A DNA stretch of 55,696 bases, taken from assembly GCA_937921935.1 (NCBI GenBank), contig CAKZWQ010000037.1, positions 1-55,696 on the forward strand. Direction: 5' to 3'. This stretch comes from an uncultured Gammaproteobacteria bacterium. GTDB taxonomy: Bacteria; Pseudomonadota; Gammaproteobacteria; Steroidobacterales; GCA-2729495. The notes beneath the pieces were generated by a model. That model was not told the origin of the DNA and made no database searches. It worked only from the letters and a program-made list of their open reading frames with translations. Numbering within the stretch: position 1 is the stretch's first letter; each line of letters opens with the position of its first letter. A program made the translations under genes and the position numbers. Shown here piece after piece: positions 18,208-24,984 of this stretch.

Positions 18208-18420
18208 CAGGTGCTCCCGACTGTCAGGTCGGGATAACGGGAAGCCGGTGCTCCGGAACCTTTGGTTCCAGAAAACCCGGCGCTGCCCCCGCAACGGTGA
18301 TCGAGTTAAGCCGCTTCAGCGGAACCCAACACGGGTTCGCAACCACTGCGCACAGCGCGGGAAGGTGAATCGGCCCGGCAATAAACGCCTGCTCGTCAGC
18401 CCGGAAACCGGCCTGGTCAG
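18208..18420 (+). promoter_or_regulatory. Cobalamin riboswitch (B12 element)
   Basis: All core blocks of the AdoCbl-type aptamer are visible in order: CAGGTGCTCCCGAC near 18208, GGGAAGCCGGTG (about 18239-18250), CCGGCGCTGCCCCCGCAAC (18287-18305), GGGAAGGTGAATCGG (about 18359), and the B12 box GTCAGCCCGGAAACCGGCC (about 18396-18414). The aptamer precedes the TonB-dependent receptor gene btuB, so binding of adenosylcobalamin should shut down receptor synthesis when B12 is plentiful. It supports the functional call for the whole surrounding transport set. Confidence 0.95.
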
Positions 18421-18475
18421 GGACAAGGGTGCGGCGGGCGCTCGGTCAGTCACTGTCTTTGGCTGTCCGGCATCT

Positions 18476-18534
18476 CCCCCCCTTAAGACATGGGAACCAG
18501 GCCTGCGCGGGGTCGCGCGGGGGGGGGGATAAAA
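18476..18534 (+). promoter_or_regulatory. Riboswitch expression platform: C7 tract opposite G10 ribosome-binding tract
   Basis: Seven C residues (18476-18482) lie 36 nt before ten G residues (18519-18528). The G tract ends six bases before the btuB ATG and is the only purine-rich sequence that could act as ribosome-binding site. Pairing of C7 with G10 would hide it, giving a simple OFF switch at translation initiation under aptamer control. Long G tracts also slip during replication, so the tract length may vary between cells. Confidence 0.5.
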
Positions 18535-20481
18535 ATGACCAGAATCAGTTGGCTGCTGTCAGCAGCCGTCGCCTTGGGTACGCCGGGAATCGCCGGCGCT
18601 GATAACCAGACCGATAATCTTGTGGTGCGAGCCAGTCGCACACCACAGCCCATCAACCAGCTCGGCAGCGCCGTGTCGGTCATCGACCGCCAGCAGATCG
18701 AACGTCGCAAGGCGCCATTCGTCTCAGATTTCCTGCGGGACATGCCGGGTATTGCCGTCAGCCGCGCCGGCAGCTTCGGCAACCAGACCCAGGTCAGGGT
18801 GCGAGGCGGTGAAGCCAATCATGTCCTGGTCATGATCGACGGGGTGGAAGTGAATGATCCGGCGGCCAGCGACGAATTCAGCTTTGAACAACTGACCAGC
18901 TGGGACGTCGAGCGCATCGAAGTGGTGCGCGGTCCGCAAAGCGCCCTGTGGGGCAGCGACGCGATGGCCGGCGTGATCAACATCACCACACGACAGACCA
19001 AAACCGAGCGCAGCATCGGCGGCTTCGGCGAGGTGGGCTCCTTTGGCACCAGCAACTATGGCGGTCACCTGGGCGGTGACTTCGGTCGCGGTTCGGTTGA
19101 TTTTAGTGCTTCACGCTATGACACGGACGGCGAAAATATTTCCCGCACCGGTGGCGAGGAAGATGGTTACGAGAATATCACCGCCAGCCTGCGCGGTAGC
19201 TTTGCGGCCACAGAAGACCTGAACCTGTCCTTGATCGGACGCTATTCAGATGGCACCAGTCAATTCGATGCCATCGATGGCGCCACATCATTGCCCACGG
19301 ATGCACCGCTGGAATCGGATGTCGAACTTTTCCTGTTGCGCGCAACGGGCGACCTCGCGCTGGCCAATCAGCGCTGGCTGAATCGTGCCCAGTTCACCTA
19401 CTCCAGTTCTGATCGAGACAACAAGGACGGGCGGGCGGTTGGTGATCCGCTGATCGACGATCCCGTCGACTTCGAAGGCTATCGTTACGGTTTTGAGTAC
19501 CAGACCAGTTACGACTTCAGCGCTGATCCGGAAACGAATCGCCTGATCCTGGCCGTTGAACATGAGCGCGATGAATACCAGCAAAGCGGGCCTGTCACCT
19601 TCGATGATCCGAATCAGAAGCAGGAAATAGACAACACCGGCCTGGTGGCCGAATACCTGATTCAGCCCTGGAGCACTGTGAATTTGTCCGCGAGCCTTCG
19701 CCACGACGATAATTCTGACTTCGATGACGAAACGACCTGGCGACTATCAGGCACCTGGCGCTTTGACGATACGGGAACCCGCCTGCGCGCCAGCGCCGGG
19801 AAGGGCCAGAAGTCACCTACTTTCACCGAGCGCTTCGGCTTTTTCTCAGGCAGTTTTATCGGCAACCCGGACCTCAAGCCCGAGGAATCCATTGGCTATG
19901 AATTCGGTGTTTCTCAGGAAGCGGCGCAAGGCCGCGTTCAGGCCAACCTCACCTACTTTCAGTACAAGGTAGAAGACGAGATCAACGGATTTGTCTTTGA
20001 TCCCGGCACCGGTTCGTTTACGGCGGAAAACGCCGACGGCAACAGTCGCCGCCGTGGCGTGGAATTCGACGTCAGCGCCCAATTAGCTGGCGGCTTCGAC
20101 GCCCAGGCCAGCTATACCTACACCGATTCCAAGGAACCCGATGCCGCCAATGGCGGCAAGCGCCGCGAAATTCGGCGCCCCCGTCACATGGCAGCGATGA
20201 ACCTGAACTACGAGTTCCTGAACGAGCGTGCCCGCTTGAATCTCAACGTATCCTATACCGGCAAACAGAAGGACGATTTCTTCGCCCCCACGTTTGTCGT
20301 GGAGCGCGTGCAGCTTGATGAGTACACCCTGGTAGACCTGGTAGCAAGTTACGACGTCACCGAAGCGTTCAGCGTCTATGCACGGGCGGAGAATCTGTTC
20401 GACAAGGACTACGAGAACATTTTCGGTTTCCAGAGTCCGGGTGACGGCTACTACGCCGGGGTCCGCATGCGATTGCGTTGA
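18535..20481 (+). CDS. btuB: TonB-dependent outer-membrane receptor for cobalamin
   Basis: Outer-membrane beta-barrel (648 aa) that takes up corrinoids with energy from TonB. The ATG at 18535 gives a signal peptide ending around GIAGA (about 20). A TonB-box-like DNLVVRASR follows, then the plug domain with VSVIDRQQIERR, RVRGGEANHVLVMIDGVEVND and VERIEVVRGPQSALWGSDA, and a 22-strand-type barrel. The riboswitch just upstream gives the substrate. The protein ends GVRMRLR rather than with the usual aromatic residue of outer-membrane barrels. An ATG at 18490 is in frame but would put the G10 tract inside the gene and precede the signal peptide. A possible TonB is encoded at 35222. Confidence 0.94.
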   Translation: MTRISWLLSAAVALGTPGIAGADNQTDNLVVRASRTPQPINQLGSAVSVIDRQQIERRKAPFVSDFLRDMPGIAVSRAGSFGNQTQVRVRGGEANHVLVMIDGVEVNDPAASDEFSFEQLTSWDVERIEVVRGPQSALWGSDAMAGVINITTRQTKTERSIGGFGEVGSFGTSNYGGHLGGDFGRGSVDFSASRYDTDGENISRTGGEEDGYENITASLRGSFAATEDLNLSLIGRYSDGTSQFDAIDGATSLPTDAPLESDVELFLLRATGDLALANQRWLNRAQFTYSSSDRDNKDGRAVGDPLIDDPVDFEGYRYGFEYQTSYDFSADPETNRLILAVEHERDEYQQSGPVTFDDPNQKQEIDNTGLVAEYLIQPWSTVNLSASLRHDDNSDFDDETTWRLSGTWRFDDTGTRLRASAGKGQKSPTFTERFGFFSGSFIGNPDLKPEESIGYEFGVSQEAAQGRVQANLTYFQYKVEDEINGFVFDPGTGSFTAENADGNSRRRGVEFDVSAQLAGGFDAQASYTYTDSKEPDAANGGKRREIRRPRHMAAMNLNYEFLNERARLNLNVSYTGKQKDDFFAPTFVVERVQLDEYTLVDLVASYDVTEAFSVYARAENLFDKDYENIFGFQSPGDGYYAGVRMRLR

Positions 20482-20610
20482 TGCCAGCAGACGGGCCGGC
20501 GAACAGCCCTGGTCTTAGCCCTGGTTATCGCGGCCGCTGCCAATCAGCTGGCACCTCAGCCCGTCAACATCAGCCCAATCGACGCCATGGGATTGTTCTC
20601 AGGTGCGCAG

Positions 20611-20688
20611 TTGAAGCTGAGCCCCCCCTGGCACGCTGGACCTGACTTGCGTGCGTGCCAGGCAAGCCTTGGGGGCTGACAGCCTCAA
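20611..20688 (+). repeat. 78-nt imperfect inverted repeat after btuB
   Basis: The arms pair as TTGA/TCAA, GCTG/CAGC, AGCCCCC/GGGGGCT and CCTGGCACGC/GCGTGCCAGG, 25 base pairs in all, interrupted by one mismatch, a 2-nt bulge and an 8-nt bulge; the loop is 16 nt. It fills part of the 306-bp gap between btuB and the adenosyltransferase gene. No T run follows, so it is not a standard terminator. It could stabilise the btuB mRNA, attenuate read-through into pduO, or be a REP-like element. The rest of the gap (20482-20610, 20689-20787) holds nothing I recognise. Confidence 0.7.
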
Positions 20689-20787
20689 ATACTGGCCGCG
20701 GCCCGGCATCCATCGGGCTCGCCGCTTCGAAACCCACTAGCCACGCAAAGCGGCCTCGCCACACCAAACATTGGTTAGTATCTACTT

Positions 20788-21339
20788 ATGGGCAACAGAC
20801 TCACGAAGATCTACACGCGTACCGGAGATGCGGGCACCACCGGCCTGGGCACGGGTGAACGCGTCGCGAAAGATCACTTGCGCGTCGAAGCCTACGGCAC
20901 GGTGGATGAGGTCAATAGCGCCATTGGCGTAATGCTGGCCTGTCCGGATCTGCCCGGGGACGTACAAAGCTGTCTGGTGCAGATTCAGCATCGACTATTC
21001 GACCTGGGCGGCGAACTTTGCATGCCCGGCCATACGGCCATCACAGCCGATGCCGTGACCCGACTGGAAGAACATCTGGATGCCTTTAATGCCGATCTGC
21101 CTGCCCTCAAAGATTTCATTCTGCCGGGCGGCAGTCAGGCGGCAGCTGCCTGTCATATGGCGCGCACGATTTGCCGGCGGGCCGAACGACGCTGCTGGAC
21201 CCTGGCCGGTGCAGAAACCGTCAGCGAGGCTAGTCTGAAATATCTGAATCGGCTGTCGGACCTGTTGTTCGTGCTGGCGCGCGTGCTGAATCGAAGGGCC
21301 GGCGTCGACGAACCCCTGTGGCAGAAAAATCAGCCCTGA
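20788..21339 (+). CDS. pduO: ATP:cob(I)alamin adenosyltransferase, PduO type
   Basis: Transfers the adenosyl group of ATP to cob(I)alamin, making the coenzyme form after B12 import. The 183-aa protein has the N-terminal ATP-site signature KIYTRTGDAGTTGL and VEAYGTVDEVNSAIG, and the C-terminal RRAERRCWTL...YLNRLSDLLFVLAR signature of the PduO/MMAB family, distinct from the CobA/BtuR family. It follows btuB on the same strand after a 306-bp gap with a large hairpin, and its 3' end overlaps btuF by 10 bp tail to tail. AdoCbl made here is also the ligand of the upstream riboswitch. Confidence 0.95.
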   Translation: MGNRLTKIYTRTGDAGTTGLGTGERVAKDHLRVEAYGTVDEVNSAIGVMLACPDLPGDVQSCLVQIQHRLFDLGGELCMPGHTAITADAVTRLEEHLDAFNADLPALKDFILPGGSQAAAACHMARTICRRAERRCWTLAGAETVSEASLKYLNRLSDLLFVLARVLNRRAGVDEPLWQKNQP

Positions 21340-22211
21340 TCCTTAACCCGGGCCACATCCAGGGCGCGACAAACAGCTTCGGCACCGGCTAACAAGCGCG
21401 GACCGGCACGACTCATAAAATCCGCTGGCACGGCATACAGTTGGTCCTGCCTGACGGCAGGCAAGGAAGGCCAGCGCGCCCAGTGCCCTAGTCCGGCGTC
21501 ATCGCCGGCAGCGCTGGCCCCCGCCAGAATCACCTCCGGCTCCCGATCGAGCACCGCTTCCAGGGAAACGACCGGCACCAGTTGCGGAAAGTCCGCGAAG
21601 ACGTTCTGGCCACCGCAAAGCCTCACAACCTGGCCGATAAAGTGCTCGTCACTGACCGTGATCAGGGGTTGAGCTGAGACCTGGTAGAACACCCTGACCG
21701 GGCGCGCGTCGCGATAGCGCTCCCGGAGCAACTGCAAACGTCGCCGGAAGTCAGCCGCTGACTCACTGGCCTGTGCAGTCGTCCCGGCCAGGTCGCCGAT
21801 GCGCTGCAGATCGTCCGCCACATCGTCCAGTTGTCTGGGCATGAAGGCCTCAACCCGATAGCCCAGCTCCTGCAGGCGCGTAATAACAGCGGCGGGGTTA
21901 CCACTCTGCCAGGCCAGTATCAGGTCCGGCTGCAGGCCGGCGAGACGCTCGTAATCAATCCGGAAAGAATCCCCGATCCGGGGCAGTTGCCTGGCCGCGG
22001 CCGGATAGTCACTGAATTCCACCACCGCCACCAGTTGCGAACCGGCGCCGGCGGCATAGGTCATCTCCGTGAGATGGGGGGCAAGGGACACAATTCGCTG
22101 GGCAGTAGCCACCGCCTCAGGGGCGGCTGCCGCAGGCTTCTCGCAAGCCCCACAAAGCAGGGCGAGTAGCAGCAATAACCCGCACCGGGCGACCCGGCCC
22201 AGGACGATCAC
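21330..22211 (-). CDS. btuF: Cobalamin-binding lipoprotein of the B12 ABC importer
   Basis: A 293-aa substrate-binding protein of the BtuF/FecB helical-backbone class. The chosen GTG start at 22211 overlaps the ampE stop as GTGA and yields a lipoprotein signal MIVLGRVARCGLLLLL with the acylated cysteine C23 in CGAC. Family motifs RIVSLAPHLTEMTYAAGAG, VGVVEFSDYP-like VAVVEFSDYP and PDLILAWQSGN are present. An in-frame start at 22265 would place 18 residues before the signal and is unlikely. It is probably anchored in the inner membrane and delivers B12 to BtuC/BtuD. Confidence 0.92.
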   Translation of the reverse strand: MIVLGRVARCGLLLLLALLCGACEKPAAAAPEAVATAQRIVSLAPHLTEMTYAAGAGSQLVAVVEFSDYPAAARQLPRIGDSFRIDYERLAGLQPDLILAWQSGNPAAVITRLQELGYRVEAFMPRQLDDVADDLQRIGDLAGTTAQASESAADFRRRLQLLRERYRDARPVRVFYQVSAQPLITVSDEHFIGQVVRLCGGQNVFADFPQLVPVVSLEAVLDREPEVILAGASAAGDDAGLGHWARWPSLPAVRQDQLYAVPADFMSRAGPRLLAGAEAVCRALDVARVKDQG

Positions 22212-23092
22212 GACACGATATTCAACAAAGTCAGGACAGCAATCACCGGACACCAGATGACCCACAGGGTTCTGAGCACCAGGTCCATGGCAGCCCGGGC
22301 ACCGGCTGATGGGGTGACAGCCACTGAGGGCTCGGCGCGTCCGGCTGCCCCCATACCCGCGGATGACAGGATGTCGTTGTTCACATCGAACACCCGCGGG
22401 GCACAGTTCGCGTAATAGCCGCGCCAGTCGGCGACGGACTCTTCGAAACTGCCGGCCAGGGCATAACCCACAGCCAGCAGCCGCGCCGGAATCCAGGCAA
22501 ATATGCCGTGCGCGGTGCGCACCGCACCAATCAAAATGGTCTCATCAGCGTAGTGGTAGGCGGCGCGCCGGCGCATCAGATCCAGCACCCGGAACAGCCA
22601 GGCTCCCGTGGGCCCAAAAATCAGAAACCAAAAGACCACGGCAAAGATACGATTATTGGCCTGCACGAAGATTGCGCGCTCGACGAGGCGGGCCTGGGTG
22701 CCGGCATCTTCAGGCGCTTCAGCCTCCAGCAACTCCTTCGCAACGTGACGGGCGGATTGCGCATTGCCGGCATCCACAGCGACAGCGTATTCGTCTACTT
22801 CTTCTTTAAGATCACGCGGCCCCAGGGAGAACAAAAGAACGACCACGGCCAGAATAAATGCCGGCAGGAAAAACAAGGCATCGTCCAGCAGCCAGGACAA
22901 CAGGGCGACGGGAGCAGTCAGTAAGCAGGCCAGGCCGACCACGCTGGCCAGCGCCACTGCCCGGGGCTTTTCGTGCAAGCGAACAAGGGCCCAGTCAAAA
23001 GCCGGATCCAGCCAGCGAAACTCACGCAGGTGAAACAAGTGAGTCAGCAGACGCTCGATGCCAAGACCCAGCAAAAGGGCGAACAAATTCAT
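22208..23092 (-). CDS. ampE: AmpE-like inner-membrane protein
   Basis: A 294-aa polytopic membrane protein of the AmpE family, encoded directly downstream of ampD as in Pseudomonas and enterics. Motifs LLGLGIERLLTHLFHLREFRW-like N-terminus, VERAIFVQANNRIFAVVFWF and PARLLAVGYALAGSFEESV are recognisable, and four or so hydrophobic segments are present. The family is related to CobD/CbiB, a membrane enzyme of B12 nucleotide-loop assembly, which makes its coupling to btuF (GTGA overlap) curious. The role of AmpE in beta-lactamase signalling is uncertain. No ampC or ampR lies in the window. Confidence 0.9.
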   Translation of the reverse strand: MNLFALLLGLGIERLLTHLFHLREFRWLDPAFDWALVRLHEKPRAVALASVVGLACLLTAPVALLSWLLDDALFFLPAFILAVVVLLFSLGPRDLKEEVDEYAVAVDAGNAQSARHVAKELLEAEAPEDAGTQARLVERAIFVQANNRIFAVVFWFLIFGPTGAWLFRVLDLMRRRAAYHYADETILIGAVRTAHGIFAWIPARLLAVGYALAGSFEESVADWRGYYANCAPRVFDVNNDILSSAGMGAAGRAEPSVAVTPSAGARAAMDLVLRTLWVIWCPVIAVLTLLNIVS

Positions 23093-23102
23093 GCGCGATA
23101 CT

Positions 23103-23663
23103 TCACCTGGCAGGTTCTAACAGGGCCCGAAAACGGGGCCAGTCAAAAGCGGGGCCGGGGTCCGTCTTGCGTTCCGGCGCAATGTCCGAGTGACCAACGA
23201 CAGGCGCATTCTTCAGGCTGGGTATGGCCCTGCGCAGCGCACCAACCAGCTCGGCCAAGCGCACATACTGACAGTCTTCGTAAGGCACGTCGTCCTGACC
23301 CTCCAGTTCGATGCCGATGGAAAAATCATTACATTTATCACGCCCTGCATGACAGGACTCCCCCGCATGCCAGGCCCGGAGATTCAGCGGCACATACTGC
23401 ACAACTTCAGCATCGCGACGAATCAGCAGATGACTGGACACACGAGCTCCGGCAATCTCACAAAAGTAGGGATGGGCATCAGGATCCAGCTGGTTCATAA
23501 ACAGGTCATCGATCCATGGCCCCCCAAACTCGCCTGGCGGCAAGGAAATCCCATGCACCACGATGAGCTCTGGCTGGCAGTTAGGGGGCCGGGCATCGTG
23601 GTTAGGTGAAGGCACCAGCCTGGCACAACTGACAAGACCGGATGTCGCGCTGATTCCAATCAT
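23103..23663 (-). CDS. ampD: 1,6-anhydro-N-acetylmuramyl-L-alanine amidase
   Basis: Cytoplasmic zinc amidase that removes peptides from anhydro-muropeptides during wall recycling. The 186-aa protein carries the zinc ligands expected of AmpD: His in IVVHGISLP (about 37), and His and Asp in VGHSDIAPERKTDPGP (about 159 and 169). FSIGIELEG and WHAGESCHAGRDKCN are typical. The substrate comes from lytic transglycosylases such as the MltD homologue at 52820, and the freed anhydro-sugar can pass via NagZ to AnmK (3572). ampE follows after 10 bp. Confidence 0.95.
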   Translation of the reverse strand: MIGISATSGLVSCARLVPSPNHDARPPNCQPELIVVHGISLPPGEFGGPWIDDLFMNQLDPDAHPYFCEIAGARVSSHLLIRRDAEVVQYVPLNLRAWHAGESCHAGRDKCNDFSIGIELEGQDDVPYEDCQYVRLAELVGALRRAIPSLKNAPVVGHSDIAPERKTDPGPAFDWPRFRALLEPAR

Positions 23664-23750
23664 TATTCTGCCGATCAGCCTACCACCCTGCTGAATTCAT
23701 CGAAAGCAAACAAAGCCGCAAATCCATGGCTTCTCAGACATAATTGCCCA

Positions 23751-24491
23751 GTGCGCAGACACAGAATCTATCATCCGGAGCCGCTGCAAGAGGGCGCCAA
23801 AATCGTGCTTGGCAGCAATGCCGCCAGGCACATTAGCCGGGTCCTGCGGCTCACGCCGGGCGACGAAATCTTCCTGTTCAACGGTGATGGCAACGAGTAT
23901 GCCGCCCGACTCGAAACGGCCTCTGGCGGCAAAACCGAAGCCATGGTTGGTGCTGCCCGCCGCATTGATTGTGAGTCACCGGTGCAACTACTGCTACTGC
24001 AGGGTATTTGCCGGGGACAAAAAATGGACCTGGTCATTCAGAAGGCCACGGAGCTGGGGGTCACGTCCATTCAGCCCCTGAGCTGCGAACGCAGTGTGGT
24101 GCGACTGGACCCGGAACGCGCGCAACGACGGCGGGAACACTGGCAAGGCGTTGCCGTTGGCGCGGCGGAGCAATGTGGCCGCGGCATCGTCCCTGTAGTC
24201 GGCACGCCCGCAGCCTTTGACCCGGCTGTGCAAGGCCTGCCAGACGAGGTTGTGGGCATCTTGCTGGACCCGGAGGGCGAACAAAGCTTCCGGGATCTGT
24301 CACCCGGCCCAGGCACACTGGCGCTGCTGGCAGGGCCTGAAGGCGGCCTAAGTCCGGCAGAGCGCGAGTCAGCCGTGCGGGCCGGTTTCAGGCGGGTTCG
24401 CCTGGGACCGAGAATCCTGCGTACCGAGACCGCAGCACTGGTCGCGCTGAGCATTCTTCAGTATCTGCACGGCGACCTGGCCCTGAGCTGA
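23751..24491 (+). CDS. rsmE: 16S rRNA m3U1498 methyltransferase
   Basis: SPOUT-class methyltransferase that methylates N3 of U1498 in 16S rRNA using S-adenosylmethionine. The 246-aa protein begins MRRHRIYHPEPL (GTG start) with an N-terminal PUA-like domain and has the SAM knot motifs LLAGPEGGLSPAE and LGPRILRTETAALVAL at its C-terminus, plus KATELGVTSIQPL in the middle. Length is normal for RsmE. It is divergent from ampD and ends two bases before the end of chpC on the other strand. Confidence 0.95.
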   Translation: MRRHRIYHPEPLQEGAKIVLGSNAARHISRVLRLTPGDEIFLFNGDGNEYAARLETASGGKTEAMVGAARRIDCESPVQLLLLQGICRGQKMDLVIQKATELGVTSIQPLSCERSVVRLDPERAQRRREHWQGVAVGAAEQCGRGIVPVVGTPAAFDPAVQGLPDEVVGILLDPEGEQSFRDLSPGPGTLALLAGPEGGLSPAERESAVRAGFRRVRLGPRILRTETAALVALSILQYLHGDLALS

Positions 24492-24492
24492 A

Positions 24493-24978
24493 TCAGGCGG
24501 GCTCCACACCCGCAGCGCTGAGCTGCTCGACAATCAGAGACTCCAGGCGCTCCAGATCCGGAATCAACGGGTACTCGTTGATCATGCGAATCTGGCAGAC
24601 GATGGGACCCTCTTCCGGCCAGGCATGCCGGGTATCCGGCTCCATGACCTGTCGATTCACCCGCACCAGCTGAGGAAAGCCTTCACTGAGCAACGCGAAG
24701 GCTCCGTCGGCCAGCAGGCCGGCAATACCGTGAAAGACGACAGCCCGGGTCCGGCTGCCGGGCTCGGTGGCAGGCAGGCCGGCCAGTTCTTCGAAGGAAA
24801 TCAAGGGCAACTGCAGATCATTCCAGGACAGTCGGCCCCGCAACCAGGCAGGCTCGCCGGCAACGCGCTCACTGGGCACGTAACGAACCACTTCCGCCAC
24901 ACAGGCACGCGGCACAATCAGCCGATGCTGATGCAAAGGCACCAGCATGCTGTAAAGCTCCTCGTTCTGTTGCTCCAT
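24493..24978 (-). CDS. chpC: CheW-like coupling protein ChpC
   Basis: A 161-aa CheW-domain protein at the end of the twitching chemosensory cluster. It shows the CheW fold pattern (LYSMLVPLHQHRLIVPRACVAEV; WLRGRLSWNDLQLPLISFEELAG). CheW proteins link receptors to the histidine kinase; ChpC of Pseudomonas is a second adaptor beside PilI. It begins 6 bp after the chpA stop and is surely in the same operon. ChpB, the methylesterase usually between ChpA and ChpC, is missing. Confidence 0.85.
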   Translation of the reverse strand: MEQQNEELYSMLVPLHQHRLIVPRACVAEVVRYVPSERVAGEPAWLRGRLSWNDLQLPLISFEELAGLPATEPGSRTRAVVFHGIAGLLADGAFALLSEGFPQLVRVNRQVMEPDTRHAWPEEGPIVCQIRMINEYPLIPDLERLESLIVEQLSAAGVEPA

Positions 24979-24984
24979 TGAATC

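Noticed and set aside
20481..20645. 54-codon frame with ATG overlapping the btuB stop (TGATG), and a signal-peptide-like frame (ALVLALVIAAAANQ) in register with btuB after its stop
   Set aside because: The first is Pro/Arg-rich without motifs and ends in the large hairpin; the second has no start codon. Perhaps a remnant, but not supportable.
20630..20652. TGGCACG...CTTGC read as a second sigma-54 promoter
   Set aside because: Spacing between the GG and GC elements is far from 10 bp, and the bases belong to the large palindrome.
22212..22265. Longer btuF start at 22265
   Set aside because: It would put 18 polar residues before the lipoprotein signal; GTG at 22211 gives a clean signal and a GTGA overlap with ampE.
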